Shown: positions 1 through 9,656, counted from the stretch's first letter. The stretch is DNA of 64,000 nt from Paenimyroides baculatum (GCF_008629655.1 NZ_VWSG01000003.1:324933-388932), one strand, 5' to 3'. A program made the numbers and translations. Notes: generated by a model not told the origin, from the letters alone.

Positions 1-1
1 A

Positions 2-943
2 GTTGACAGCCCTTCTATTGTAGCTCGCGATCGCGTTTCGGGAAAAATAATTGCTGTGGGTAAAGAAGCTAGCTTAATGCAAGGTAAAACACATGATAAC
101 ATTAAAACCATTCGTCCGTTAAAAGATGGTGTTATTGCAGATTTTGATGCATCAGAAAAAATGATCAGTCTGTTTATTAAAAGTATTCCTGCGTTAAAAA
201 AGAGATTGTTTACACCTGCATTACGTATGGTGGTTTGTATTCCGTCGGGAATTACAGAGGTTGAAATGCGTGCGGTCAAAGAATCATGCGAACGCGTAAA
301 CGGTAAAGAAGTTTATTTAATACACGAACCTATGGCAGCAGCTATTGGTATTGGTGTTGATATTATGCAGCCAAAAGGTAACATGATTGTTGATATAGGT
401 GGTGGTACTACCGAAATTGCCGTTTTGGCATTAGGCGGTATTGTTTGTGATAAATCGGTTAAAATTGCCGGTGATGTTTTCACAAACGATATTATCTACT
501 ACATGCGTACACAACACAATTTGTTTGTGGGTGAAGGAACTGCAGAAAAAATTAAAATTGAAATTGGTGCTGCTATCGAAGATTTAGATCAGGGACCAGA
601 AGATTTAATGGTTCAAGGTCGTGACTTGTTAACTGGTAAACCAAAACAGGTAAACGTATCTTATAGAGAAATTGCGAAAGCGTTAGACAAATCTATTCAG
701 CGTATTGAAGATGCCGTAATGGAAACATTATCGCAAACTCCACCGGAATTAGCTGCCGATATTTATAACACAGGTATTTATTTAGCTGGTGGTGGATCTA
801 TGTTAAGAGGTTTAGACAAACGTATCTCTCAAAAAACAGATTTACCGGTTTATATTGCAGAAGATCCTTTACGTGCTGTAGTACGCGGAACGGGTATCGT
901 AATTAAAAATATAGAGAAATTCAAAAGCATCCTTATAAAATAA
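2..943 (+). CDS. mreB: Rod shape-determining protein MreB (5'-truncated by the window edge)
   Basis: Bacterial actin homologue that forms membrane-bound filaments and positions the elongasome. The reading frame is open from base 2, with residues VDSPSIVARDR upstream of an internal GTG at 56, so the gene begins before the window and about 30 N-terminal residues are missing. The actin-fold phosphate loop DIGGGTTEIAVL and the C-terminal LAGGGSMLRGLD adenosine motif are visible. It heads mreC, mreD, mrdA and rodA on the same strand, the usual cell-wall elongation operon. Identity is certain; the true start cannot be seen. Confidence 0.97.
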   Translation, partial: VDSPSIVARDRVSGKIIAVGKEASLMQGKTHDNIKTIRPLKDGVIADFDASEKMISLFIKSIPALKKRLFTPALRMVVCIPSGITEVEMRAVKESCERVNGKEVYLIHEPMAAAIGIGVDIMQPKGNMIVDIGGGTTEIAVLALGGIVCDKSVKIAGDVFTNDIIYYMRTQHNLFVGEGTAEKIKIEIGAAIEDLDQGPEDLMVQGRDLLTGKPKQVNVSYREIAKALDKSIQRIEDAVMETLSQTPPELAADIYNTGIYLAGGGSMLRGLDKRISQKTDLPVYIAEDPLRAVVRGTGIVIKNIEKFKSILIK

Positions 944-958
944 TACCGCAAATTCAGT

Positions 959-1792
959 ATGCAGCAAATCATATATTTTATAACAAAAAACAGTACTAAA
1001 CTACTGTTTTTGCTGCTTTTAGTAGTTTCATTGTATTTAACGGTACAAACGCACTCGTATCATCAAAGTCAAATGCTGCACAGTGCTAATGTTGTTTCGG
1101 GTACGATCTATGAAAAAACCAATAGCATTACCGAATATTTACATTTAAAAGACGAAAACAATCGTTTGGCAGAAGAAAATGCCAAAATGAAACAGATTTT
1201 ATACAACAGCCAACTGATTGTAGACAGTACGTTTGCGGTAAATCCGGAAATACGTATCGCCCAAGATTACAAGCTTTTTAATGCAAAAATCATTAAAAAT
1301 TCGTTTTACAAAAAAGAAAACTACTTAACCATTAAAGGCGGTAAGGCTAACGGTATCAAGAAAGACATGGGTGTAATTAACTCTAAAGGAGTTATAGGCA
1401 TTGTTGAAAATGTTTCTAAAAATTATGCTACCATACAAAGCATACTGAATACACATACAAAAATCAGTGCTAAAGTTAGCAATACCAACCATTTTGGAAC
1501 GATTACATGGGACGGAAAAAACACGGGCTATGTACAGCTAATGGATATTCCAAAATTGGCAGCTCTGCGAAAAGGTGATTCTATTGTAACAGGTGGAATT
1601 TCGACTATTTTTCCTGAGAACGTACCGGTTGGAGTGGTTGACAAGGTATTTACATCTAAAAATTCGAATTTTTATACCATCAGCGTGCGTTTGTTTAACG
1701 ATATGACCAATATTAGTTCGGTATATTTAATTGAACACGTGCATATTAAAGAGATTTTAGAACTTGAAGAACAAACAGTAAGCGATGAATAA
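959..1792 (+). CDS. mreC: Rod shape-determining protein MreC
   Basis: Bitopic periplasmic scaffold that links MreB/MreD to PBP2 and RodA. A single membrane segment lies at about residues 13-31, followed by a short coiled coil rich in Glu, Asn and Leu (about 55-80). The conserved beta domain follows, with KGGKANGIKKDMGV and GDSIVTGGISTIFPENVPVG, typical of the family. It starts 15 bases after mreB and overlaps mreD by 8 bases, so translation is probably coupled. The 277-residue length is normal. Confidence 0.95.
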   Translation: MQQIIYFITKNSTKLLFLLLLVVSLYLTVQTHSYHQSQMLHSANVVSGTIYEKTNSITEYLHLKDENNRLAEENAKMKQILYNSQLIVDSTFAVNPEIRIAQDYKLFNAKIIKNSFYKKENYLTIKGGKANGIKKDMGVINSKGVIGIVENVSKNYATIQSILNTHTKISAKVSNTNHFGTITWDGKNTGYVQLMDIPKLAALRKGDSIVTGGISTIFPENVPVGVVDKVFTSKNSNFYTISVRLFNDMTNISSVYLIEHVHIKEILELEEQTVSDE

Positions 1793-2291
1793 TACCACTA
1801 TTTTAAATACGTTCCGTTTTATTGTTCTTGTATTCTTTCAGGTAACAGTATTTAATAACATTCATTTTTTTGGATTCGTAACACCGTACCCATACATTTT
1901 ATTCATTCTGCTGTATCCTTTAAATACCAACCGACATCTGTTTTTAATTTTCAGTTTTCTGTTGGGATTAATTCTGGATATTTTTAATAATTCGGGCGGC
2001 GTACACACTACAGCGTGTATTACATTGGCATTTTTTCGGGAAAATCTGTTAAAAATGGCATTTGGTTACAGTTACGAATTTCACATGATGCGTATTACCG
2101 ATAAGCTTTCGTCAGAATTGGTAACCTATGTTGTAACCAGCGTTTTAATTCATCATACCATATTAATTAGTTTAGAAGTTTTTAACTTTAGCTTTATTTT
2201 GGAGATTTTATTGCGCATTGTAACATCATCTGCCTTTACAATCATCCTTTTATTCTTAATCATCGGATTAATTAAATCGCCTCGAAAATGA
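1785..2291 (+). CDS. mreD: Rod shape-determining protein MreD
   Basis: Small polytopic inner-membrane protein of 168 residues, with several hydrophobic segments and few charged residues. MreD partners MreC in the elongasome. The sequence itself is poorly conserved in the family; the call rests on size, hydrophobicity, the motif LLGLILDIFNNSGGVHT and position between mreC (8-base overlap) and mrdA (4-base ATGA overlap). Confidence 0.92.
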   Translation: MNNTTILNTFRFIVLVFFQVTVFNNIHFFGFVTPYPYILFILLYPLNTNRHLFLIFSFLLGLILDIFNNSGGVHTTACITLAFFRENLLKMAFGYSYEFHMMRITDKLSSELVTYVVTSVLIHHTILISLEVFNFSFILEILLRIVTSSAFTIILLFLIIGLIKSPRK

Positions 2292-4204
2292 GAAAACTTC
2301 TGTTTCCCATAATTGTACTTGCTGCTACTATAATCATTGTGGCAAGACTTTTTTATTTACAGATTGTCGATGATTCTTTCTTGAAAAAGGCAGATATGAA
2401 CGCCTTGAAAATTGTGTATGAATATCCTGAACGTGGCTATATTTACGATCGTACCGGGCAGCTTATGGTGGCAAACCAACCAAGTTACGATATCATGGTT
2501 ATTCCGCGCGAGGTTAAAAATATCGATACATTAGAACTTTGTAATATTTTAGAAATCACAAAAGATGAGTTTCTAAAAAAAGTTGAAAAAGCTAAAGTAT
2601 ATTCTCCCCGTTTACCATCGGTTTTTCTGGCACAGTTAACCAAGACTGAATTTGCTGCTTTTCAGGAAAAAATCCGTCATTTTAAAGGATTTTATATTCA
2701 GAAGAGAAATTTACGCGACTATCAGGTTGATTTTGGTGCGAATGTTTTTGGATACATCCGTCAGATCAACGAAATGGAGTTAGAGAAAAGACCTTACTAC
2801 AAATCGGGTGAATTGATTGGTATGCGTGGTGTTGAACAGGCTTACGAAGAAGATTTACGTGGAATTAGAGGTGTTCATTACATTCAAAAAGATAAATTCA
2901 ACAAAGAAATAGGTCCTTTTAAAGAAGGAATTTACGATACCGTTGCTGTAAAAGGAAACGACGTTACTATTACAATTGATAAAGATCTACAGAGATACGG
3001 CGAAGAATTAATGATTCGTAAACGTGGCGGTATTGTGGCAATTGAGCCTAAAACCGGAGAAATTCTAGCATTGGTTACCGCACCGTCTTACGATCCAAAT
3101 TTACTTGTGGGACGCGATCGTTCAAAAAATTATGTAAAAATTGACAGTATTCCGGGTAAACCATTTTTTGATAAAGTATTGCAAGGACAATTTCCTCCGG
3201 GATCTCCTTTTAAAATTTTAACCGGATTAATTGGTTTACAAGAAGAAGTAATTGATACGCAAACCCGTTTTCCGTGTAGTCATGGTTTTTATTTAGGCGG
3301 TCGTTTTATAAAATGTCACGATGCCGGTAGTTGGAATCTTCACCCTGCAATTGCGCATTCTTGTAACACGTATTTTTCTCAAGCCTACTTGCGAATTGTT
3401 GCTAAATATCCAACATCAGCTCAAGGTGTTGACGCTTGGAAAACACACTTGGAAAGTTTTGGATTGGGGCAATATATGGGTTACGATTTACCATCGGGGC
3501 AAAAAGGAAGAATTCCGGGATCAGAACTTTATAACAAAGTTTACAAAGGCTGGAATTGGAAAGGATCAACCATTGTATCGAACGCAATTGGTCAGGGCGA
3601 AGTTGAAATGACACCTATTCAACTGGCAAATGTAATGTGTGCTGTAGCTAACGAAGGGTATTACTACACACCTCATATCATCAAAAAAATAGAGAATAAA
3701 CAGATTGATAAATCGTTCATTCAGAAAAAACAAACAACTATAGACAAACAGCATTTCCGTCCCGTTATCGAAGGATTGGCAGAAGTTTACAAAACAGGAA
3801 CCGCAAGCCGATTACAAATTCCAGACATTAATATTTGTGGTAAAACAGGAACGGTAGAAAACTTTGCAGTTGTTGACGGTGAAAAGGTAAAACTACAAGA
3901 TCACTCGGTATTCTTGGCATTTGCACCTAAAGAAAATCCTAAAATCGTAATCGCAGTTTTTATTGAAAACGGTAGTTGGGGGGCAAGTTGGGCGGGACCG
4001 ATTGCATCGTTAATGATCGAAAAATATCTAAAAAAAGAAATTACCCGTACCGATTTAGAAAAACGTATGTTCGCTGGTGATTTATCTGCAAATTATATTT
4101 TAAAAGATATTTCGGACAAACAAAAAGAAGAAAAAGACCGTTTAAAACGTTTAGAAAAAGAGCGTCAGTTAAAATTAAAAGCCAAGCAAAATGGTAAAAA
4201 CTAA
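2288..4204 (+). CDS. mrdA: Penicillin-binding protein 2, peptidoglycan D,D-transpeptidase
   Basis: Class B penicillin-binding protein that cross-links peptidoglycan during side-wall growth. An N-terminal membrane anchor (about residues 4-22) is followed by the dimerisation domain (ERGYIYDRTGQ) and the transpeptidase domain. The catalytic motifs are present: S306-P-F-K309 (SxxK), S358-C-N360 (SxN) and K519-T-G521 (KTG). The last 40 residues form a Lys/Glu-rich tail that overlaps the start of rodA. The gene overlaps mreD by 4 bases and rodA by 14, as in a tightly coupled operon. Confidence 0.96.
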   Translation: MRKLLFPIIVLAATIIIVARLFYLQIVDDSFLKKADMNALKIVYEYPERGYIYDRTGQLMVANQPSYDIMVIPREVKNIDTLELCNILEITKDEFLKKVEKAKVYSPRLPSVFLAQLTKTEFAAFQEKIRHFKGFYIQKRNLRDYQVDFGANVFGYIRQINEMELEKRPYYKSGELIGMRGVEQAYEEDLRGIRGVHYIQKDKFNKEIGPFKEGIYDTVAVKGNDVTITIDKDLQRYGEELMIRKRGGIVAIEPKTGEILALVTAPSYDPNLLVGRDRSKNYVKIDSIPGKPFFDKVLQGQFPPGSPFKILTGLIGLQEEVIDTQTRFPCSHGFYLGGRFIKCHDAGSWNLHPAIAHSCNTYFSQAYLRIVAKYPTSAQGVDAWKTHLESFGLGQYMGYDLPSGQKGRIPGSELYNKVYKGWNWKGSTIVSNAIGQGEVEMTPIQLANVMCAVANEGYYYTPHIIKKIENKQIDKSFIQKKQTTIDKQHFRPVIEGLAEVYKTGTASRLQIPDINICGKTGTVENFAVVDGEKVKLQDHSVFLAFAPKENPKIVIAVFIENGSWGASWAGPIASLMIEKYLKKEITRTDLEKRMFAGDLSANYILKDISDKQKEEKDRLKRLEKERQLKLKAKQNGKN

Positions 4205-5465
4205 ACATTTAGAAAACCAAAGCGTTATTGCCAATGTAGATTGGTTAAGCATATTTTTGTATGCCGTGCTTGTTCTTTTTGGTTGGATGAACATTTATTC
4301 GGCTTCTTTACCGCTAGAAGAAACTTCTATTTTTGATCTAAGTCAAACATACGGAAAACAGTTGTTGTTTGTAGGCTTAACTATTCCTATGATCATCGTG
4401 ATACTTTCGTTAGATACCAAAGTATATGAAAAATATTCGCTTATTTATTACGTTATAGGTATTGTACTTTTAATGGGATTGTTCGTTTTTGGAAAAACAA
4501 TTAAAGGGCAAACCAACTGGTATCAATTTGGTGGAATCAGTTTACAACCGTCAGAATTTGCTAAAATTGGCACCGCTTTGTTTCTGTCTAAATACATAAC
4601 CGAAAGTCAGACTACCTTCCAAACACTTAAAGAACAAGCCATTGCAATGGGAATTATTTTTCTACCTGTTGCATTTATTATGTTACAACCCGATGCCGGT
4701 TCGGCAATGATTTTCGCTGTTTTATTCTTGGTATTGTACCGCGAAGGTTTCCCCGGTTGGTATTTATGGACCGGTTTTTTAGCTATAATACTGTTTATTC
4801 TGGCGTTGGTAATACAACCTGTTTTTTTAATTCTGTTGATAGTTTTAGGTTGCGGAATTCACTTTTTTTACAACAAAACCATTAGTAGAAACCCTTTTAT
4901 CTACGCTATTTTGGCGGTTGTAATGAGCGGTTTTGTATTTTCTGTTGATTATGTTTTTGACAATGTTTTAGAAGCCCATCAGAAAGACCGTATCAATGTA
5001 TTGCTTGGCGACGATGTAGATATGAAGAAAGAAGGTTACAACCTTAACCAGTCTATGATTGCAATTGGTTCGGGTGGATGGATAGGCAAAGGTTTTTTAG
5101 AAGGAACACAAACAAAAGGCGGTTTTGTACCCGAACAACATACCGATTATATTTTTACAACCGTTGGCGAAGAATGGGGTTTTGCCGGATCAATAGTCGT
5201 AATTACTTGTTTTATAACATTAATATTACGAATTGTTTATTTATCTGAAAAGCAGAAAAATACTTTTGCACGGATTTACGGATATTGTGTCGCCGCCATT
5301 TTATTTATGCATTTCTTCGTAAATGTATCCATGCTTATCGGAATTTTCCCAACCATCGGAGTTCCGTTACCGTTTTTCTCGTACGGCGGATCAAGTTTAA
5401 TTGCCTTTACCCTTTTACTTTTCATCTTTTTAAAATTAGATGCCAATAAGGTAAACGAATGGTAA
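4191..5465 (+). CDS. rodA: Peptidoglycan glycosyltransferase RodA (SEDS family)
   Basis: Polytopic SEDS-family glycan polymerase that works with PBP2. It has about ten hydrophobic segments and the characteristic motifs LQPSEFAKIG, LQPDAGSAMIF, PEQHTDYIFTTVGEEWGF and PLPFFSYGGSSL. The start lies inside the 3' end of mrdA (14-base overlap). A length of 424 residues is usual for Bacteroidota RodA. It is the last core gene of the mre operon; no clear terminator separates it from the next gene 60 bases downstream. Confidence 0.96.
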   Translation: MVKTKHLENQSVIANVDWLSIFLYAVLVLFGWMNIYSASLPLEETSIFDLSQTYGKQLLFVGLTIPMIIVILSLDTKVYEKYSLIYYVIGIVLLMGLFVFGKTIKGQTNWYQFGGISLQPSEFAKIGTALFLSKYITESQTTFQTLKEQAIAMGIIFLPVAFIMLQPDAGSAMIFAVLFLVLYREGFPGWYLWTGFLAIILFILALVIQPVFLILLIVLGCGIHFFYNKTISRNPFIYAILAVVMSGFVFSVDYVFDNVLEAHQKDRINVLLGDDVDMKKEGYNLNQSMIAIGSGGWIGKGFLEGTQTKGGFVPEQHTDYIFTTVGEEWGFAGSIVVITCFITLILRIVYLSEKQKNTFARIYGYCVAAILFMHFFVNVSMLIGIFPTIGVPLPFFSYGGSSLIAFTLLLFIFLKLDANKVNEW

Positions 5466-5525
5466 CATGGCATAAATTTTGCATAATCATAATTAAATTT
5501 TAATTTTATAAAAAATATTTACAAA

Positions 5526-6167
5526 ATGAAAAAAATTGTTTTATTCTCTTGGTTGTTAATGGGCACAAGTTATACAATTCAAGCACAGGTAAACACTACA
5601 CCTCAACAAAATCAAATTAATACAACTACACAAGTTGCTAATGATACGCTTAAGGCTTTACCAGCTGTAAATACTGCTACAGCAACTACCGCAACGGCAA
5701 CAGCCACAGCAGTTGCTAGCAAAGCTAATTACGAAGAAGAAATTCTAAAAGCTGAACAAGCTCGACAAAAAGCGGAAGAAAAATTAGCAAAACAAGAAGC
5801 AGATGCTGCTAAACGTGCAAAGAAAAAAGCAGAATCGGAAGCTAAAGCTGCACAGAAAAAGCAAAAAGCTCATGAAAAAGAGCAAAAACAAAAGATAAAA
5901 GCTGAAAAGAAAGCAGCCAGCAAAGAAAAAGCCATTGCAAAAGCAGAAAGCAATCTTAAAAAAGCAGAAAACGATTTACGTAAGGCTGAAATGAAATTTG
6001 AAGAATCTAAAAATGAATTTGAGCGTAAAAAACTTAAAAACAAAATGGATTTTGAAAAGGAAATTAAAGAGAAATCGAAGTTAGTAAAGATGGAAACAAA
6101 AATTTCAGAACTTAAACTAAAAGTAAACAAACAAGAGCTTGAATTAAAAAAAGCTCAAATTAAATAA
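5526..6167 (+). CDS. Secreted Lys/Ala/Glu-rich coiled-coil protein, function unknown
   Basis: A signal peptide of about 20 residues (ends TSYTIQAQ) is followed by a Thr/Ala-rich low-complexity stretch (residues about 30-68, with repeated TAT). From about 70 to 213 there is an almost uninterrupted helical coiled coil of Lys, Ala and Glu. I recognise no enzymatic domain. The composition resembles TolA-like or periplasmic spacer helices. It follows rodA by 60 bases and ends at a strong terminator, so it may be read with the elongasome operon, but its role there is unproven. Confidence 0.75.
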   Translation: MKKIVLFSWLLMGTSYTIQAQVNTTPQQNQINTTTQVANDTLKALPAVNTATATTATATATAVASKANYEEEILKAEQARQKAEEKLAKQEADAAKRAKKKAESEAKAAQKKQKAHEKEQKQKIKAEKKAASKEKAIAKAESNLKKAENDLRKAEMKFEESKNEFERKKLKNKMDFEKEIKEKSKLVKMETKISELKLKVNKQELELKKAQIK

Positions 6168-6173
6168 AGCAAA

Positions 6174-6204
6174 AACGACCTTGAAAATTCAAGGTCGTTT
6201 TTTT
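6174..6204. terminator. Bidirectional rho-independent terminator
   Basis: A 10-bp perfect stem (cgaccttgaa / ttcaaggtcg) with a tiny loop is followed by a T run and preceded by an A run. It lies between two convergent genes and can serve both the coiled-coil gene and tcdA. Confidence 0.85.
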
Positions 6205-6919
6205 ACTTTTTCAACAAATGTCTAATCACGGTTTCTGCACTGTGAAGTCCGAATAAGCCGGGCATCCAGCTGTTTGTACCAAAAAACGATCTTTTATAGT
6301 TTGATCCATCGGTCATTTTTAAACTGCTTTCGTCTGGTTTTTCTATCGAAAAAACGGCTTTAACGCCCTTATTTACGCCCAATTTTCGTAAACGCTTTCT
6401 TATTACTTTTGCGAGGGGACAAACATCGGTTTTACTAATGTCTTTTACAACTACTTTATTTACAACCATTTTACCGCCTGCACCCATGTTAGAAATTACT
6501 TTTACTTTGGTTTTTTTTGCTGCAACAATTAAATTTAGTTTTGGCGTAATACTGTCAATACAATCTAAAACGTAATCAAAATCTTTGGTAACGATTTCGG
6601 TTGCACGTTCTGGCGATAAAAATTCCTGAATACGCGTTAAATTCAATTCCGGATTTATATCCATCAATCGGTCGCCTACTATCTCCACTTTTGGTTGCCC
6701 AACGGTTGAATGCAATGCGGGCAATTGTCTGTTAACATTGGTAATATCAACCGTATCACCGTCAACAATGGTAAGGTTTCCAACGCCTGCACGCACAATA
6801 AATTCTGCTGCAAACGATCCTACACCGCCTAAACCAACTATTAAAACATTGGCTTTTTTTAATACTTCTAATCCTTCAGGTTTAAATAATAATTCTGCTC
6901 TTTCCTGCCAAACAGCCAT
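6203..6919 (-). CDS. tcdA: tRNA threonylcarbamoyladenosine dehydratase (TcdA/CsdL, ThiF/MoeB superfamily)
   Basis: ATP-dependent enzyme that cyclises the t6A base of tRNA to ct6A. The N-terminal Rossmann motif GLGGVGSFAAEFIVRAGVG (about residues 29-47) is followed by DGDTVDITNVNRQ and, further on, DCIDSITPKLNL, all hallmarks of the E1-like superfamily. The Cys at CPLAKVIRKRLRK and the C-terminal GTNSWMPGLFGLHSAETVI match the TcdA branch rather than MoeB or ThiF. It is 238 residues long, and its stop lies within the shared terminator. Confidence 0.9.
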   Translation of the reverse strand: MAVWQERAELLFKPEGLEVLKKANVLIVGLGGVGSFAAEFIVRAGVGNLTIVDGDTVDITNVNRQLPALHSTVGQPKVEIVGDRLMDINPELNLTRIQEFLSPERATEIVTKDFDYVLDCIDSITPKLNLIVAAKKTKVKVISNMGAGGKMVVNKVVVKDISKTDVCPLAKVIRKRLRKLGVNKGVKAVFSIEKPDESSLKMTDGSNYKRSFFGTNSWMPGLFGLHSAETVIRHLLKK

Positions 6920-6968
6920 TAAATACTAAATTGTGTAAAACTTCTTCGATCGAAAAATCGATTCTTTT

Positions 6969-7604
6969 TTACTGGTTAAAAACTCGGTTATAATTCTCTT
7001 CAATTATAGGCTCTAAATTTATATTTAGAACATGTTCTGCCTTGCTGTATACTTCAAAAATCGTTTGATCAATCATGTCGGTTTCTAAAAAAAGCTGATT
7101 CAACGGAATCGTTTTCAGTACATTTTCCAATTCAGGATTCTGCAATAGATATTTCCCAAACGATAGATAAAATCCGTTCTTTATCAAACTTTCTGCAACC
7201 TGACTATTCTTTGAAAAACCATGAATAACCATTGGAATGGTTAGCTTTAATTCTTTTTTGATTTCAATGATTTCCTGATACGCAGCAACGCAGTGCAAAA
7301 TTACCGGTTTTTTATATTTTTCGGCTAAAAGTAATTGCGGAATGAGTATTTTTTTTTGAATTTCTATCGAAGTTTCTATCCGTTTGTCCAAACCGCACTC
7401 GCCTACTGCTTTAAAATTAGGAAGTTGAATTGTATTTTCAATTACAGCTAAATCATCTAAAAAAGTATTTTCGTTTAGATACCAAGGATGAATGCCCACA
7501 GTAAAATTGGGCAATTCGGTATTTATTTCATTCGGATATTGATTGACCAATTCTACAATTTCGCTGTTGTTTGAAAAATGATGCGTATGAATATTGTAAT
7601 GCAT
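6969..7604 (-). CDS. TatD-family metal-dependent hydrolase
   Basis: Member of the amidohydrolase-like TatD DNase family. The HTH (HxH) metal motif is near the N-terminus, then GIHPWYLN, GECGLDKRIETSIEIQKK, PVILHCV and LETDM, i.e. the ordered metal ligands of the barrel. At 211 residues it is shorter than classical TatD (about 260) but typical of a Bacteroidota subgroup. It sits 3 bases downstream of the DUF1684 gene and 49 bases upstream of tcdA on the same strand, so the three may be cotranscribed. The exact substrate is unknown. Confidence 0.85.
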   Translation of the reverse strand: MHYNIHTHHFSNNSEIVELVNQYPNEINTELPNFTVGIHPWYLNENTFLDDLAVIENTIQLPNFKAVGECGLDKRIETSIEIQKKILIPQLLLAEKYKKPVILHCVAAYQEIIEIKKELKLTIPMVIHGFSKNSQVAESLIKNGFYLSFGKYLLQNPELENVLKTIPLNQLFLETDMIDQTIFEVYSKAEHVLNINLEPIIEENYNRVFNQ

Positions 7605-7607
7605 AAT

Positions 7608-8192
7608 TTAGAATTTTACACCGGCTAAAATTTCAGTTTTCAGAAAATTTACGTCGGGCGTTATCGGGCACGAATATCCTAAAGTATACGCACAGTAAGG
7701 ATGATATGCTTTATTAAAATCTAACACAATTTCGTTTCCGTCAGGAATTTCAATATCTAAATATCGTCCGGCGCCGTAGGTTTCGTTTCCGCTGGTTTCA
7801 TCGATAAAAGGTAAAAACAAGTGCTTTTTATAACCTTTCATTTTTATTAGATCGATGTTTTGATAAACTTCCAACTGAAATTTTTTATTATCGATTGTAA
7901 AATGTAAAATTCCGTAACGTTTATAATCAGGTTGGTTTTTACCAGAAGTCGGCATTTTAAAAACCGGCTGATTTTCTAATTTTTGCAAAGTAGCTTTTAC
8001 TACAAATTTATCATTGTAAGGATAAAAATTCAATCCTTTAAAATCTTTCAGCTCATCCTCTTTTAAAGGAGTTTTCTCTGGATTAAAATATGATTCGTTC
8101 AATTCTTTCTGATATTCAAGAACCTCTTTTTTATTGCTTTGAGAAAAAACTAAATTGGTAAATAGTAGAAAAAGTATAAGTAATTTGTACAT
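7608..8192 (-). CDS. DUF1684 family secreted protein
   Basis: A signal peptide (MYKLLILFLLFTNLVFSQS) precedes a domain with the DUF1684 landmarks KYRIY-like GILHFTIDNKKFQLEVYQN, FLPFIDETSGNETYGAGRYLDIE and the C-terminal FNKAYHPYCAYTLGYSCPITP. The family is widespread and of unknown function. The conserved Tyr, Cys and Asn-Pro residues at the C-terminus are intact. It is followed by the TatD-like gene 3 bases on. Confidence 0.85.
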   Translation of the reverse strand: MYKLLILFLLFTNLVFSQSNKKEVLEYQKELNESYFNPEKTPLKEDELKDFKGLNFYPYNDKFVVKATLQKLENQPVFKMPTSGKNQPDYKRYGILHFTIDNKKFQLEVYQNIDLIKMKGYKKHLFLPFIDETSGNETYGAGRYLDIEIPDGNEIVLDFNKAYHPYCAYTLGYSCPITPDVNFLKTEILAGVKF

Positions 8193-8282
8193 GTTCTTTT
8201 TTTATCAAAATTACATATTTTGTTTTTTAAACAAACACACTAAATTTTTAAAATGATCGTTATATCCTAAAAACATAAAAAC

Positions 8283-8735
8283 ATGAAGAAACTTATTTGT
8301 TGTGTTATTGGGTTAACCGGATTATTTGCAAGTGCGCAAGAAACAAGAGTGAAGTCGGAGAAGCCCGAACAATCTGTTTACGCTGTTGAAGTTAAATTAA
8401 TAGGCTCTAATACGGGATTAATGACTGTTTCAGGAAATTCTACTATGAACGATTTAAAAGAAATCGAAAAAACAGCACAAGATCACGGAATCAGTATTTC
8501 GTTTGTGAATCAAAAATTCAACAGAAATCAATTAGAATACATAGAACTTTTGTTCCAAAATAACGGAAAATGGGAAACGTTGACTTTTGGAACTGATGAT
8601 TTAAGATTATTGCCTTTTAGTATTTCATTTTCAACCGATAAAAAAGAAGGGAAAGAAACCAGGAAATTTTCGATCAAAAACAACAAAAATAATCGCTCTG
8701 GAACTTCCTCTGATAACGTTTATCAAATTATCTAA
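8283..8735 (+). CDS. Small secreted hypothetical protein
   Basis: 150 residues with an N-terminal signal peptide (ends LFASAQ). Residues about 25-110 alternate hydrophobic and polar in a beta-rich pattern, and the tail is rich in Lys, Asn and Arg (KKEGKETRKFSIKNNKNNRSG). I recognise no family. It is preceded by a divergent gene and followed by its own terminator, so it is probably monocistronic. Confidence 0.7.
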   Translation: MKKLICCVIGLTGLFASAQETRVKSEKPEQSVYAVEVKLIGSNTGLMTVSGNSTMNDLKEIEKTAQDHGISISFVNQKFNRNQLEYIELLFQNNGKWETLTFGTDDLRLLPFSISFSTDKKEGKETRKFSIKNNKNNRSGTSSDNVYQII

Positions 8736-8742
8736 CCAAATT

Positions 8743-8767
8743 AAAAAGACTTTCACGGTCTTTTTTT
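8743..8767 (+). terminator. Rho-independent terminator
   Basis: The stem aaaaagac / gtcttttt has a 7-base loop and a run of seven T, 8 bases after the stop of the small secreted protein. Confidence 0.65.
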
Positions 8768-8789
8768 AATTTTACTCTAAAATTCCGAA

Positions 8790-9656
8790 ATGAAAAAATA
8801 TATTGTCTTTTTTAGTTTTTCCTTATTATATGCGTGTTCAACAAAATCGCAAGAAAATAATTTTAAAGAAGTTTTTACTTTAAATAAAAAGCATACCGAA
8901 GTTTCGGGAATGATTTTTCACCAGCCAACGCAGAAGTTGTGGATGTTGCAGGATAAAGGAAATCCGTCAGAATTGTATATTTATTCGGTTGACGGTACTT
9001 TTGAAAATACGGTTACTGTGAATAATCAGGAAAACACCGATTGGGAAGATTTATCGCAAGATACCAAGGGAAACATTTATATTGGAAATTTTGGAAACAA
9101 CGATAATAAACGTAAAGACTTGCGCATTTTAAAAGTTAATGGATCTGATTTAACTTCTAATTCAATTAATACATCACAAGAAACTACTTTCTATTACGAA
9201 GATCAAACCGATTTTCCACCTAAAAAAAGCAATTTATTGTACGATTGCGAAGCTTTTGTAGTAACTAATGATACTTTTTATTTGTTTACCAAAAACAGAT
9301 CTAAAGGTTTTGATGGAACTTTTTTCGTTTACAAAGTGCCAAATAAAAACGGAAATTTTAAAGCCGAAAAAATTGCAACTTTACAAACATGCAGTCAGTA
9401 TAAAAGTTGTGCAATTACTGGTGCAGCGCTTAATAAAAACGGAAACGAAATTGCATTATTAACACACGATAAGGTGTTGTTAATTCCGTTTTTGAACGAT
9501 GATTCTTTTAAACAAGAAAATATAACTATTAAAGAATTAGGTCATAATTCGCAAAAAGAAGCAATTACTTTTAAAAGTGATAAAGAACTTTTTATGGCAG
9601 ATGAAAGCGAAAAAGGTAAAAAAGGCGGAAAAGTTTTTGTGTTGGATTTAAACTAA
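8790..9656 (+). CDS. Lipoprotein with predicted beta-propeller fold
   Basis: A lipobox (LLYAC) follows a short signal sequence. The 288-residue protein carries repeated blades of the type SGMIFHQPTQKLWMLQDKGN, DWEDLSQDTKGNIYIGNFGNND, DCEAFVVTNDTFYLFTKN and KEAITFKSDKELFMADES. This pattern is seen in SdiA-regulated/NHL-like propellers of Bacteroidota. No catalytic residues are evident. Its stop overlaps by 4 bases the stop of the convergent phosphoesterase gene. Confidence 0.7.
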   Translation: MKKYIVFFSFSLLYACSTKSQENNFKEVFTLNKKHTEVSGMIFHQPTQKLWMLQDKGNPSELYIYSVDGTFENTVTVNNQENTDWEDLSQDTKGNIYIGNFGNNDNKRKDLRILKVNGSDLTSNSINTSQETTFYYEDQTDFPPKKSNLLYDCEAFVVTNDTFYLFTKNRSKGFDGTFFVYKVPNKNGNFKAEKIATLQTCSQYKSCAITGAALNKNGNEIALLTHDKVLLIPFLNDDSFKQENITIKELGHNSQKEAITFKSDKELFMADESEKGKKGGKVFVLDLN

